DNA of 64,000 nt from Ruegeria discodermiae (GTDB taxonomy: Bacteria; Pseudomonadota; Alphaproteobacteria; Rhodobacterales; Rhodobacteraceae): the NCBI RefSeq assembly GCF_030758345.1, contig NZ_JAVAMO010000001.1:558001-622000 (forward strand), in the 5' to 3' direction. Position numbers and translations under genes: made by a program. The notes beneath the pieces are model-generated. The model was given only the letters and a program-made list of their open reading frames with translations, was not told the origin of the DNA and did not search any database. Numbering within the stretch: position 1 is the first letter of the stretch; every line of letters begins with the position of its first letter. Positions 14,869 through 22,777 of the stretch are shown here, piece after piece.

Positions 14869-15468
14869 ATGATCTATCGAGCGAGGCGCAGAACGGGATC
14901 GCGCAATGGCGCTTTGCTGGCTGCGGGCGTATTTTGCATGCAGATGATGGCAGGTGCTGCGCAGGCGTCTGATGGCCGGTTCATGGAGGTATCAGCCAGT
15001 TTTCCGGCGCCGAGCGGTGCTAGTGATCTGTGCCGGACCTATAGCTGGGCCTGCGCAGGGTCTCGGGGCCGCCAGCTGGGTTCGGTGCGTGAATTTGATC
15101 TGGTGCGGCAGGTGAACCGGCAGGTCAATGCGGTCACGCGCGATGTGACCGACAGGCAGCAATACAATATGGAAGAGAAATGGGCGCTGCCGACCCGGCT
15201 GGGCGGGGATTGCGAGGATTTCGCCCTGCTCAAGAAACGAGACCTGATCCGACTGGGCGTGGACCCGCGCAAGCTGTTGCTGGCGACCGTGCTGGACCGG
15301 CGGCGCAATGCCCATGCCGTGTTGATCTATCGATCCGCGCAGGGCGATCTGGTGCTGGACAATTTGAGCAATCAGATCAGGCCGTGGCAGGCGACGGGCT
15401 ATATCTTTTTGCGGATGCAGGACCCGCGCCGACCTCGCAGCTGGGTTGGTGTACAGAACAAGACGTGA
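14869..15468 (+). CDS. Periplasmic transglutaminase-like cysteine peptidase (BTLCP family)
   Basis: A 199-residue exported protein with an N-terminal signal (basic RARRRTGSRNG, hydrophobic ALLAAGVFCMQMMAG, AQA cleavage site). The papain-like transglutaminase fold carries a complete triad: Cys115 in GGDCEDFALLKK, His149 in RRNAHAVLIYR and Asp164 in LVLDNLSNQ. This is the BTLCP/DUF920 family, which includes LapG, the protease that releases large adhesins from the outer membrane under cyclic-di-GMP control. No LapD or adhesin gene is adjacent. Instead it converges on a gene for a very long glycine-rich secreted protein. The start follows GAAGAGAGGAGCAGGG. Its own substrate is unknown. Confidence 0.87.
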   Translation: MIYRARRRTGSRNGALLAAGVFCMQMMAGAAQASDGRFMEVSASFPAPSGASDLCRTYSWACAGSRGRQLGSVREFDLVRQVNRQVNAVTRDVTDRQQYNMEEKWALPTRLGGDCEDFALLKKRDLIRLGVDPRKLLLATVLDRRRNAHAVLIYRSAQGDLVLDNLSNQIRPWQATGYIFLRMQDPRRPRSWVGVQNKT

Positions 15469-15495
15469 AAAGGCGCGCCAACTGGCGCGCCTTTT
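15468..15495. terminator. Bidirectional intrinsic terminator
   Basis: A perfect 12-bp stem AAAAGGCGCGCC/GGCGCGCCTTTT with loop AACT. It has A-runs on one side and T-runs on the other, so it works in both directions. It lies between the convergent peptidase and glycine-rich genes. Confidence 0.92.
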
Positions 15496-15528
15496 GAATT
15501 GTGATCTTCCGGCTAGGAAGCGGATGCG

Positions 15529-16698
15529 TTAGCGATTCTTGCCGCCTTTGCCGCCGCCGCCCTTGCCGTCACCGCCTTTGCCGCCGCCACCTTTGCCGCC
15601 GCCACCTTTGCCGCCGCCGCCTTTGCCGTCACCGCCTTTGCCGCCGCCACCTTTGCCGCCGCCGCCTTTGCCGTCACCGCCTTTGCCGCCGCCACCTTTG
15701 CCGCCGCCGCCTTTGCCGTCACCGCCTTTGCCGTCACCGCCTTTGCCGCCGCCACCTTTGCCGTCACCGCCTTTGCCGCCGCCACCGTTGCCGTGACCTC
15801 CGCCGCCATTGCCTGATCCGCCACCTTGGCCGTTATTGTTGCCACCATTGCCGGAACCGGGGCCGTCTCCATTGTTGTTGCCGCCACCGTTTCCGGGATT
15901 GCCGTTGTTTCCATTACCGTTTCCGGGGCCGCCATCGTTGCCGCCACCGTCGTTGCCGCCACCGCCGTTGCCGCCGCCGTCGTTGCCGCCACCGCCGTTG
16001 CCGCCGCCATCGTTGCCGCCACCGTCGTTGCCGCCACCGCCGTTGCCGCCGCCATCGTTGCCGCCACCGTCGTTGCCGCCACCGCTGTTGCCGCCGCCGT
16101 CGTTGCCGCCACCGCCGTTGCCGCCGCCGTCGTTGCCGCCACCGTCGTTGCCGCCACCGTCGTTGCCGCCACCGCCGTTGCCGCCGCCGTCGTTGCCGCC
16201 GCCGCCGTCGTTGCCGCCGCCGTCGTTGCCGCCACCGCCGTTGCCGCCGCCGCCGTTGCCGCCGCCGTCGTTGCCGCCGCCGCCGTTGCCGCCGCCGCCG
16301 TTGCCGCCACCGCTGTTGCCGCCGCCGTTGTCGGCAAGCTGGTCGCCACCTGTGTTTCCTATGCTGCCCGAGTTTCGGTCGTTGCTGCCGTCCCGGTCTT
16401 CCCCGCGACTAAAGAGGCCGGACCGGACAGAGGCCGTCGGGTAGTCAGTCAGTACCGCCGCAAAGGCGGGGCAGGATTGTGTGGTGCGTGCAAGAATATC
16501 TTCAAAATCCGATCGCCGCTGCAGATAGCGCAGCATTCTGTCCTGCACCACGCCGCAAGAGCACAAGGTCTCGGTCGAGACCGATTGGCGCGCCGTGTTG
16601 ACCGTGCAGCGCTCCGTCGCCGCAAAAGCTGCGCTGCCGACAAAGGTCAGCGCCGTGCAGGTCATCGCCAGCGAGAGCATACGTGTTTTCACGCTCAT
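15529..16698 (-). CDS. Secreted glycine-rich repeat protein with acidic and basic blocks
   Basis: A 389-residue protein. A signal peptide (MSVKTRMLSLAMTC...AAFA) leads to a small folded domain (about residues 28-90) with four cysteines (C31, C46, C48, C76), then a hydrophilic linker. Residues 124-260 are pentads of the form GGGN followed by D, G or S. Residues 260-305 are an Asn/Gly/Pro mix, and residues 305-387 are pentads GGGGK or GGDGK. The tail is thus a neutral-to-acidic block followed by a strongly basic one. No family is recognised. Secretion and a structural or binding role are inferences. The start has GGAGA about 7 bases upstream. Repeat length probably varies between strains. Confidence 0.8.
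   Translation of the reverse strand: MSVKTRMLSLAMTCTALTFVGSAAFAATERCTVNTARQSVSTETLCSCGVVQDRMLRYLQRRSDFEDILARTTQSCPAFAAVLTDYPTASVRSGLFSRGEDRDGSNDRNSGSIGNTGGDQLADNGGGNSGGGNGGGGNGGGGNDGGGNGGGGNGGGGNDGGGNDGGGGNDGGGNGGGGNDGGGNDGGGNDGGGNGGGGNDGGGNSGGGNDGGGNDGGGNGGGGNDGGGNDGGGNGGGGNDGGGNGGGGNDGGGNDGGPGNGNGNNGNPGNGGGNNNGDGPGSGNGGNNNGQGGGSGNGGGGHGNGGGGKGGDGKGGGGKGGDGKGGDGKGGGGKGGGGKGGDGKGGGGKGGGGKGGDGKGGGGKGGGGKGGGGKGGDGKGGGGKGGKNR
15538..16329 (-). repeat. Coding 15-bp tandem repeats (glycine pentads)
   Basis: About 0.8 kb of imperfect tandem 15-base units inside the glycine-rich gene. On the plus strand they read as CCGTTGCCGCCGCC-like units in the right part and CCTTTGCCGCCGCC-like units in the left part. 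The two families encode the GGGN-x and GGxGK pentads. Such arrays expand and contract by slippage or recombination. All six frames stay open here, so open frames on the other strand are artefacts of composition. Confidence 0.92.
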
Positions 16699-16845
16699 AT
16701 TTTATCTCCGAAAAATCATGTCCTGAGAATGCGCCTCATCTCTGAGCCACACTCGCCGCTGACGTGATCCTGCGCCGCTGGAATTAAGCACAGACATGCG
16801 GGAGATTGATTTTCGTTAACTTTCCAAAATTTTCTTTTCTAGCCA

Positions 16846-16879
16846 CAAAAAAAGCCGCAGAGCGGTTGGCTCTGCGGCT
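16846..16879 (-). terminator. Intrinsic terminator of typA
   Basis: An 11-bp stem AGCCGCAGAGC/GCTCTGCGGCT with a 5-base loop. On the minus strand it is followed by a run of seven T. It lies 25 bases past the typA stop codon. Confidence 0.92.
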
Positions 16880-16903
16880 GATTGTTTGCGGAAACCGGCG
16901 GCG

Positions 16904-18721
16904 TCAGGCGCTTTTTGCCATCCGCTTGCGCTCATGCGGGTCGAGATAGCGTTTGCGCAGGCGCACCGCGTTGGGGGTCACCTCGACCAGTTCATCATCG
17001 TCGATATAGGCGATCGCCTCTTCCAGCGAGAAATTGATATGCGGGGTCAGGCGCACTGCATCATCCGAGCCGCTGGCGCGTACATTGGTCAGCTTCTTGC
17101 CCTTGAGCGGGTTCACTTCCAGATCATTGTCGCGGCTGTGTTCGCCGATGATCATGCCCTGGTAAATCTCGGCTTGCGGTCCGATGAACATGCGGCCCCG
17201 CTCTTCGAGGTTCCACAGCGCATACGCCACGGACTGGCCTTTCTCCATCGAGATCAGCACGCCCGCGCGGCGGCCCGGGATCGCGCCCTTGTGCGGTGCC
17301 CAGCCGTGGAACACCCGGTTGAGAACACCGGTGCCGCGCGTGTCGGTCAGGAATTCGCCGTGATAGCCGATCAGCCCGCGCGACGGCACATGGGCGATGA
17401 TCCTTGTCTTGCCGGCACCGGCCGGTTTCATCTCGGTCAGCTCGCCCTTGCGACTTCCGGTGATTTTTTCGATCACTGCGCCGGAGTATTCGTCATCGAC
17501 GTCGATGGTGACCTCTTCGATCGGCTCGACGCGCTGGCCGTTCTCTTCACGCAGCAGCACTTGCGGGCGCGAGATGCTGAGTTCGAATCCTTCGCGGCGC
17601 ATGTTCTCGATCAGAACGCCCATCTGAAGCTCGCCCCGGCCTGCAACTTCGAAAGCTTCGCCGCCCGGTGTGTCGCTGACCTTGATTGCGACGTTGGATT
17701 CGGCCTCTTTCATCAGCCGGTCGCGGATGACGCGGGATTGCACCTTCTTGCCGTCGCGCCCCGCGAGCGGCGAGTCGTTGATGCCGAAGGTGACCGAGAT
17801 GGTCGGTGGATCGATGGGCTGGGCGGGCAGGGCCTCGGTCACGCTGGGGGCGACCAGCGAGTCGGCGACGGTGGCCTTGCTCATGCCCGCAAGCGTGACG
17901 ATATCGCCCGCTTCGGCCAGATCGATGGGCTGTTGGCCGAGACCACGAAAGGCCAGGATCTTGGTGGCGCGGAAGTTTTCGATCAGAGCTCCGTCGCGGC
18001 TTAGTGCCTTGATGGTTTCCCCTGCCTTCAGCGTGCCGCTTTCAACACGCCCGGTGAGAATGCGACCGATGAACGGATCGCTGCCCAGCGTTGTGGCCAG
18101 CATGCGGAAGGGTTCATCCTTATGAGCCACCTGCGCAGGCGCGGGCACGTGATCGACGATCAGATCAAACAGAGCGGTCAGGTCCTGACGCGGCCCGTCC
18201 AACTCCATATCGGCCCAGCCGGAGCGGCCCGAGGCATACATGGCCGGAAAATCCAGTTGGTCGTCATCGGCGCCCAGATTGGCGAAGAGGTCGAAACACT
18301 CATCCAGCGCCCGGTCGGGCTCGGCATCGGGTTTGTCGACTTTGTTCAGCACCACGATCGGGCGCAGGCCCAGCGCCAGCGCCTTGGAGGTAACGAATTT
18401 GGTCTGCGGCATCGGCCCTTCGGCGGCATCCACCAGCAGGACAACCCCGTCGACCATCGACAGGATACGTTCGACCTCGCCGCCAAAATCGGCGTGACCG
18501 GGGGTGTCGACAATGTTGATCCGCGTGCCTTTCCACTCGACCGAGGTGGCCTTAGCCAGAATGGTAATGCCGCGTTCACGTTCCAGATCGTTGCTGTCGA
18601 GCGCGCGCTCGGCCACGGCCTGATTGTCGCGGAACGCGCCGGATTGCTTGAGCAGCCCATCGACCAGCGTCGTCTTGCCGTGGTCCACGTGGGCGATGAT
18701 TGCGATGTTACGCAGGTCCAT
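16904..18721 (-). CDS. typA: Ribosome-associated GTPase TypA/BipA
   Basis: A 605-residue translational GTPase of normal family length. It binds ribosomes in the EF-G site and is needed for growth under stress and for ribosome assembly in the cold. G1 is [21 protein letters not shown]3 [14 protein letters not shown] and G4 [16 protein letters not shown]-like domains III and V and the TypA-specific C-terminal domain follow (ending [13 protein letters not shown]). The frame is open for 29 codons further upstream, but [16 protein letters not shown] at 18721 is the conserved start. It has its own terminator and no cotranscribed neighbour. Confidence 0.96.
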   Translation of the reverse strand: MDLRNIAIIAHVDHGKTTLVDGLLKQSGAFRDNQAVAERALDSNDLERERGITILAKATSVEWKGTRINIVDTPGHADFGGEVERILSMVDGVVLLVDAAEGPMPQTKFVTSKALALGLRPIVVLNKVDKPDAEPDRALDECFDLFANLGADDDQLDFPAMYASGRSGWADMELDGPRQDLTALFDLIVDHVPAPAQVAHKDEPFRMLATTLGSDPFIGRILTGRVESGTLKAGETIKALSRDGALIENFRATKILAFRGLGQQPIDLAEAGDIVTLAGMSKATVADSLVAPSVTEALPAQPIDPPTISVTFGINDSPLAGRDGKKVQSRVIRDRLMKEAESNVAIKVSDTPGGEAFEVAGRGELQMGVLIENMRREGFELSISRPQVLLREENGQRVEPIEEVTIDVDDEYSGAVIEKITGSRKGELTEMKPAGAGKTRIIAHVPSRGLIGYHGEFLTDTRGTGVLNRVFHGWAPHKGAIPGRRAGVLISMEKGQSVAYALWNLEERGRMFIGPQAEIYQGMIIGEHSRDNDLEVNPLKGKKLTNVRASGSDDAVRLTPHINFSLEEAIAYIDDDELVEVTPNAVRLRKRYLDPHERKRMAKSA

Positions 18722-18996
18722 GAAACTTGCCTTAAATGGGGAGGTTGCGCGCGCCATAACGCGCCAGCGCCGCAAGTTCCAGCAAAAAGCAGGTCTGACG
18801 CGCGGCAAAGGCCGAAATCCGGCGGGTGATCAGGATAGCGGCAACACGTATCCGCCCAAAACGCTGACCTGAAGCCGGAAAACAGATCATATATGCTGCA
18901 ATGCAGCGCAAAAGGACAGGTAAACCGGACTACGCAAGTCTCAATCAGGGACTTATATTGTAGGTGTTGTGTTGTTTTTGACTAGTGGTGGTCGGT
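18722..18996. other. Intergenic region between divergent typA and a small gene
   Basis: About 275 bases without a convincing gene. It should hold the typA promoter on the minus strand and a promoter for the 45-codon gene on the plus strand. It includes an AT-rich tract (ATCATATATGCTGCAATG) and a short inverted repeat TGCTGCAATGCAGC. No known operator is recognised. Confidence 0.5.
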
Positions 18997-19134
18997 ATGA
19001 CTGGATTTACGAAGGTGATCGTGCTGGTTGCGGGGGTTCTCGCGTTTGTGGGGTGGCTGACAAACCAGCCCGAAGCGGGGTCAACGTCGGGTGCGTTTTC
19101 AGAGGGCGGAGTGCAAATCTCTGTCCCGTCCTGA
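18997..19134 (+). CDS. Predicted 45-residue single-pass membrane peptide
   Basis: An ATG-initiated frame of 45 codons: a short cytoplasmic MTGFTK, one hydrophobic helix (VIVLVAGVLAFVGWL, residues 7-21) and a polar Ser/Gly/Glu tail (TNQPEAGSTSGAFSEGG). It is followed directly by a strong terminator in the right orientation and preceded by 280 bases of free upstream sequence. Both suggest a real transcription unit. The ribosome-binding site is weak (GGTGGTCGGT). It matches no known small protein that I recognise. Coding status is an inference from context and the clean membrane-helix pattern. Confidence 0.5.
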   Translation: MTGFTKVIVLVAGVLAFVGWLTNQPEAGSTSGAFSEGGVQISVPS

Positions 19135-19141
19135 GTAGTGA

Positions 19142-19169
19142 AAGAAAGGAGCTCTGCGGCTCCTTTCTT
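19142..19169. terminator. Bidirectional intrinsic terminator
   Basis: A perfect 11-bp stem AAGAAAGGAGC/GCTCCTTTCTT with a 6-base loop, A-rich on the left and T-rich on the right. It serves both icd (minus strand) and the small membrane peptide gene (plus strand). Confidence 0.9.
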
Positions 19170-19188
19170 GCTTTTGGGGCAGGCGGTT

Positions 19189-20403
19189 CTAGCCAGCCAG
19201 CGCTTTGCCAAGGTTTTCGTCGATCTTTTCGAGGAAGCCCATGGTTGTCAGCCATCCCTGATCCGGGCCGACCAGCAGGGCGAGGTCTTTGGTCATGAAG
19301 CCGCTTTCCACCGTATCGACGATCACTTTCTCCAATGTGGTGGCAAAACTCATCAATGAGTCATTGCCGTCCAGCTTGGCGCGATGCTTCAGCCCGCCGG
19401 TCCAGGCGTAGATCGAGGCGATGGAATTGGTCGAGGTCTGCTCGCCCGCCTGGTGCTGGCGATAGTGGCGGGTGACGGTGCCATGGGCGGCTTCGGCCTC
19501 GACGATCTTGCCATCGGGCGTCATCAGTTGCGAGGTCATCAGCCCGAGCGAGCCGAAACCCTGCGCCACCGTGTCGGATTGCACATCACCATCATAGTTC
19601 TTGCAAGCCCATACAAATCCGCCATTCCATTTCATGCAGCAGGCGACCATGTCGTCTATCAAGCGGTGTTCATACCAGATATTCTTTGCCTTGAACTGTT
19701 CTTCGAACTCTGCCTCGTAAACCTCTTGAAAAACCTCAAGAAACCGCCCGTCATATTGTTTGAGGATGGTGTTCTTGGTCGACAGGTAGACGGGCCAGCC
19801 GATCTCCAGCCCGTAATTGAACGAGGCGCGGGCGAAGTCGTAGATCGAGGCGTCGAGGTTGTACATCGACATGAACACACCCGATGAGGGCGCATCAAAC
19901 ACGTCGCGCTCGATCTCGGTGCCATCTTCGCCGATAAATTTCATCGTCAGCTTGCCGGGACCGGGGAATTTGATGTCGGTGGCCTTGTACTGGTCGCCAA
20001 AGGCATGGCGACCGATCACGATGGGTTTGGTCCAGCCCGGAACAAGGCGTGGCACGTTGCGGCAGATGATCGGCTGGCGGAACACCACCCCGCCTAGAAT
20101 GTTGCGGATCGTGCCATTGGGGCTGCGCCACATCTGTTTCAGGCCGAACTCTTCGACCCGCGCCTCATCCGGCGTGATGGTGGCGCATTTTACTGCAACG
20201 CCAACCTCTTTGGTCCTTTCGGCGGCGTCGATAGTGATCTGATCCCCGGTCCGGTCGCGTTCCTCGATGCCCAGATCGTAATAGAGCAGCTCGATATCCA
20301 GATAGGGCAGGATCAGCTTATCCTTGATGAACTGCCATATGATGCGGGTCATTTCGTCGCCATCCATCTCGACGATGGGGTTGTCCACCTTGATCTTGGT
20401 CAT
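19189..20403 (-). CDS. icd: NADP-dependent isocitrate dehydrogenase, dimeric eukaryotic-like type
   Basis: A 404-residue TCA-cycle enzyme that oxidises and decarboxylates isocitrate to 2-oxoglutarate, producing NADPH. It starts [20 protein letters not shown] and shows the subfamily II pattern shared with eukaryotic IDH1/IDH2, not that of E. coli Icd: [20 protein letters not shown] (isocitrate contacts), [33 protein letters not shown] (metal-binding Asp) and [18 protein letters not shown] (NADP-binding). It is a single-gene unit with a terminator on one side. A perfect inverted repeat in its upstream region may be an operator. Confidence 0.97.
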   Translation of the reverse strand: MTKIKVDNPIVEMDGDEMTRIIWQFIKDKLILPYLDIELLYYDLGIEERDRTGDQITIDAAERTKEVGVAVKCATITPDEARVEEFGLKQMWRSPNGTIRNILGGVVFRQPIICRNVPRLVPGWTKPIVIGRHAFGDQYKATDIKFPGPGKLTMKFIGEDGTEIERDVFDAPSSGVFMSMYNLDASIYDFARASFNYGLEIGWPVYLSTKNTILKQYDGRFLEVFQEVYEAEFEEQFKAKNIWYEHRLIDDMVACCMKWNGGFVWACKNYDGDVQSDTVAQGFGSLGLMTSQLMTPDGKIVEAEAAHGTVTRHYRQHQAGEQTSTNSIASIYAWTGGLKHRAKLDGNDSLMSFATTLEKVIVDTVESGFMTKDLALLVGPDQGWLTTMGFLEKIDENLGKALAG

Positions 20404-20471
20404 TCGGAAACGCGTCCTCTGTCAGCATCGGGTGCCGCAGGTGTAGCGGGTTTGGTAGAGGATGGATAGAT

Positions 20472-20489
20472 AGTATACGATGGTATACT
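20472..20489. promoter_or_regulatory. Perfect inverted repeat upstream of icd
   Basis: AGTATAC and GTATACT are separated by GATG, 69 bases upstream of the icd start and next to an AT-rich tract. It has the form of a dimeric regulator site. No regulator can be named from the sequence. Confidence 0.5.
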
Positions 20490-20553
20490 TAAATTTTCTA
20501 CCAGTGGACATTGTATGGCTACAGAGACCTGAGCGGTTGAGCCCCGGTCAGGG

Positions 20554-21696
20554 TCACAGGGCGGCGCGCACCTGTGGGCGCAGCCACGCCCAGATGTTTG
20601 GCGCGCCCTTATTCAACGGCACGCCGACGCGCTGGTCTAGCTGTTCCATCGTGACGCTGTACTCAACCCAGCTACCGCCGCCGTTTTTCAGATTGGCAAT
20701 CGGCGGGTGGAGCCGGTCAATGGCCTTGGTAAAGACCGCATCTGCTGTTTCCGCCGCTTCAAACTCGCGCCATAACCTGTTGAAGTCTCGATCTTGATCG
20801 GGCGGCAGTAATCCAAACAGACGCTCGGCCGCTGCGTCTTCCTTGGCGGCCATCAGAGCCTGATCAGATTGCCCGTGAATGGGGGCGTCGCCTGCGTCGA
20901 TCTCGACAATATCATGCAACAGCAGCATGCCGAGCACGCGGTCAATGTCGACGCCTGGTGCGGCCTGATCCGCCAGAACCCAGGCATAGAGCATGGCGTG
21001 CCAGGAATGTTCGGGCGAGTTTTCATAGCGTGAATTGTCCAGCAGGCGCGAGGCGCGAGTGACCGATTTCAACCGGTCCGCTTCACAGAGGAAACGCAGG
21101 CGCTGCGCCACATCCCCAGTGACCTGCTGCACCGCTTCGCCCAGAAGCATCAGCGCATGGTGATAGGCCTGCGGAAAATCGTGGTGCAGGGGCGCGACAC
21201 GCCCCGTGGACAGGTTGTGCCGGACAATCTCGACATGTTCGGGCACCGGGGGTTGTGCGCAGAGCACCTGAAAGATCGGCTGGCAGCGATCCAACTGCTT
21301 GGCGAATCTGGAATCGGGGCAGGCCTCGGCCTCAAACGCGCGCCAGAGGTCCAGAAATTGCGGTGCCTGATCGGCGGGCAACATCCCGAAAAGCCGCTCT
21401 GCCGCACGCTCTTCGGCTGCGGCGACTGCCGTCCAGTCGTGATCTTCATGGATTGGATGATCGCCGACCTCGATCTCGACCAGATCATGCAGCAAGAGCA
21501 TCCGGATGACGCGGGCGATCGAGACATCCGCATCAGCCAGCGGTGCAAAGACCAGCGCATAAAGCGCCAGATGCCAGCAATGCTCTGCCGCGTTTTCAGG
21601 GCGTGAGAGGTCCAGCAGCAGGTTGGCGCGGTCCACCTGCTTGAGCTTGTCAGCCTCTTTCAGGAAGGCGATCTGAGCCGAGAGCCGCGCGCTCAT
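20554..21696 (-). CDS. Tandem HD-domain protein (two YfbR-like nucleotidase domains)
   Basis: A 380-residue protein made of two copies of an HD hydrolase domain. Copy 1 spans about residues 8-175, with EADKLKQVDRANLLLD, NAAEHCWHLALYALVF and LLLHDLVEIEVGDHPIH. Copy 2 spans about residues 195-345, with EADRLKSVTRASRLLD, NSPEHSWHAMLYAWVL and LLLHDIVEIDAGDAPIH. Each copy keeps the H...HD...D metal ligands, so both may be active. Single-domain relatives (YfbR/HDDC2) are 5'-deoxynucleotidases. The duplication within one chain is the unusual feature. Its ATG overlaps the stop of the 83-residue gene (ATGA), so it is the last gene of a coupled three-gene operon. Confidence 0.85.
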   Translation of the reverse strand: MSARLSAQIAFLKEADKLKQVDRANLLLDLSRPENAAEHCWHLALYALVFAPLADADVSIARVIRMLLLHDLVEIEVGDHPIHEDHDWTAVAAAEERAAERLFGMLPADQAPQFLDLWRAFEAEACPDSRFAKQLDRCQPIFQVLCAQPPVPEHVEIVRHNLSTGRVAPLHHDFPQAYHHALMLLGEAVQQVTGDVAQRLRFLCEADRLKSVTRASRLLDNSRYENSPEHSWHAMLYAWVLADQAAPGVDIDRVLGMLLLHDIVEIDAGDAPIHGQSDQALMAAKEDAAAERLFGLLPPDQDRDFNRLWREFEAAETADAVFTKAIDRLHPPIANLKNGGGSWVEYSVTMEQLDQRVGVPLNKGAPNIWAWLRPQVRAAL

Positions 21697-21944
21697 TGCG
21701 CCTGCGGCGTTTCGGCCTTTTTCTTGGCCCGCAGCTGCACGATCCGTTTGTTGAGAAAATCGCGCGCCTTCTTTTCGGCCAGCCGCACGCGGACCTCGGT
21801 CAGAAACGCCTCTTCCAGCGTTTGCGAGGCCGCGCCCAGCACCGTGCCGATTTCGACAAACAGGCGATCCTCGCCGGTTTCGTCCATGATGTTCACCGTA
21901 TCCTCGGCCAGCTTTGCAGCAAGGGTTTCGAGGGTGGAACTCAT
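21693..21944 (-). CDS. Small conserved-looking protein, function unknown
   Basis: An 83-residue, mostly helical protein (MSSTLETLAAKLAEDTVNIM). An acidic N-terminal half is followed by a basic coiled-coil-like C-terminus (RVRLAEKKARDFLNKRIVQL, RAKKKAE). There is no signal peptide and no recognised domain. Its ATG overlaps the hydrolase stop by one base (TGATG) and its stop overlaps the HD gene start (ATGA). It is therefore translated as part of that operon and may be an adaptor or regulatory subunit, which is only inference. Confidence 0.75.
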   Translation of the reverse strand: MSSTLETLAAKLAEDTVNIMDETGEDRLFVEIGTVLGAASQTLEEAFLTEVRVRLAEKKARDFLNKRIVQLRAKKKAETPQAQ

Positions 21945-22597
21945 CAGCGGGTGGTCTCTGTCAGGCGGCGTTTCACATAATCGGTGACCGAGTCGGTCAG
22001 CGTGTCCATATGCTCGCCCTGGAAGAAGTGATCAGCGCTCTCCACCTCCTGATGGGTGATGGTGATGCCCTTCTGTTCATGCAGCTTTTCCACCAGCGTA
22101 TGGGTGTCGCTGGGCGGGGCCACACGGTCGGAGGTGCCGTTGATGATCAGACCCGAAGACGGGCAGGGCGCCAGGAACGAAAAGTCATACATGTTTGCCG
22201 GCGGCGAGACCGAGATAAACCCGGTGATCTCTGGCCGCCGCATCAGCAGTTGCATCCCGATCCAGGCCCCAAAGGAGAAGCCCGCAACCCAGCAATGCTT
22301 GGAGTTGTTGTTCATCGACTGCAAGTAGTCCAGCGCCGAGGCCGCATCGCTCAACTCGCCGATGCCCTGATCATATTCGCCCTGGCTGCGCCCGACGCCC
22401 CGAAAATTGAACCGCAACACGGTGAAGCCCATATTGTAGAAGGCATAATGCAGGTTGTAGACGACCTTGTTGTTCATCGTCCCGCCAAATTGCGGGTGCG
22501 GATGCAAGACAATCGCAATGGGTGCGTCTTTTTCCTTTTGCGGGTGGTAGCGGCCTTCCAGCCGGCCTTCGGGGCCGGGAAATATCACCTCGGGCAT
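21944..22597 (-). CDS. Alpha/beta hydrolase, short-chain acyl or peptide hydrolase-like
   Basis: A 217-residue cytoplasmic protein. The strand-loop HPHPQFGGTMNNKVVYNL forms the oxyanion region, the nucleophile elbow is GFSFGAWIGMQLLM (Ser in GxSxG), Asp lies in NGTSDRVAPPSD, and His in VESADHFFQGE. These form a complete catalytic triad. It belongs to a widespread family of small bacterial hydrolases without a proven substrate. The ATG at 22597 is preferred over a TTG 39 bases upstream because the family starts at MPEVIFPGPEGRLEGRYH. It is the first gene of a coupled operon and diverges from iscR. Confidence 0.88.
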   Translation of the reverse strand: MPEVIFPGPEGRLEGRYHPQKEKDAPIAIVLHPHPQFGGTMNNKVVYNLHYAFYNMGFTVLRFNFRGVGRSQGEYDQGIGELSDAASALDYLQSMNNNSKHCWVAGFSFGAWIGMQLLMRRPEITGFISVSPPANMYDFSFLAPCPSSGLIINGTSDRVAPPSDTHTLVEKLHEQKGITITHQEVESADHFFQGEHMDTLTDSVTDYVKRRLTETTR

Positions 22598-22643
22598 CTG
22601 TGCGTCGGTCCTGTCTCTCGTCGGGTGGCGGTCCAAGAAATTC

Positions 22644-22680
22644 TTGACGGTATTTCTCGACTACCTTAGAACGGTTCTAA
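22644..22680 (+). promoter_or_regulatory. iscR-suf promoter with overlapping palindromic operator
   Basis: A -35-like TTGACG (22644-22649) is followed after 17 bases by a -10-like TAGAAC (22667-22672). The -10 lies within TTAGAACGGTTCTAA (22666-22680), a palindrome with a 3-base centre. The palindrome resembles the TTAGAA-N3-TTCTAA core of Irr iron-control elements in alphaproteobacteria. A bound repressor would block the promoter. The assignment to Irr rather than to IscR itself or another regulator is inference. Confidence 0.55.
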
Positions 22681-22777
22681 TTTCTGGTGACGCGTCTCCT
22701 GCGCGCCAATGCGAGATACGCATTGGCGGCGGAAACGTCAATGATGTCCCCGAGGCAAGTGAGATGAGGCCACTGGC

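Noticed and set aside
15538-16329. CRISPR array
   Set aside because: Repeats are contiguous 15-base coding units without unique spacers, and no cas gene is nearby.
15501-16412. Arg/Cys/His-rich, Ala/Val-rich and Pro/Leu-rich open frames over the glycine repeats, on both strands
   Set aside because: The 15-base repeat has no stop in any frame, so all frames stay open. Only the minus-strand glycine frame has a start with ribosome-binding site, a signal peptide and a non-repetitive domain.
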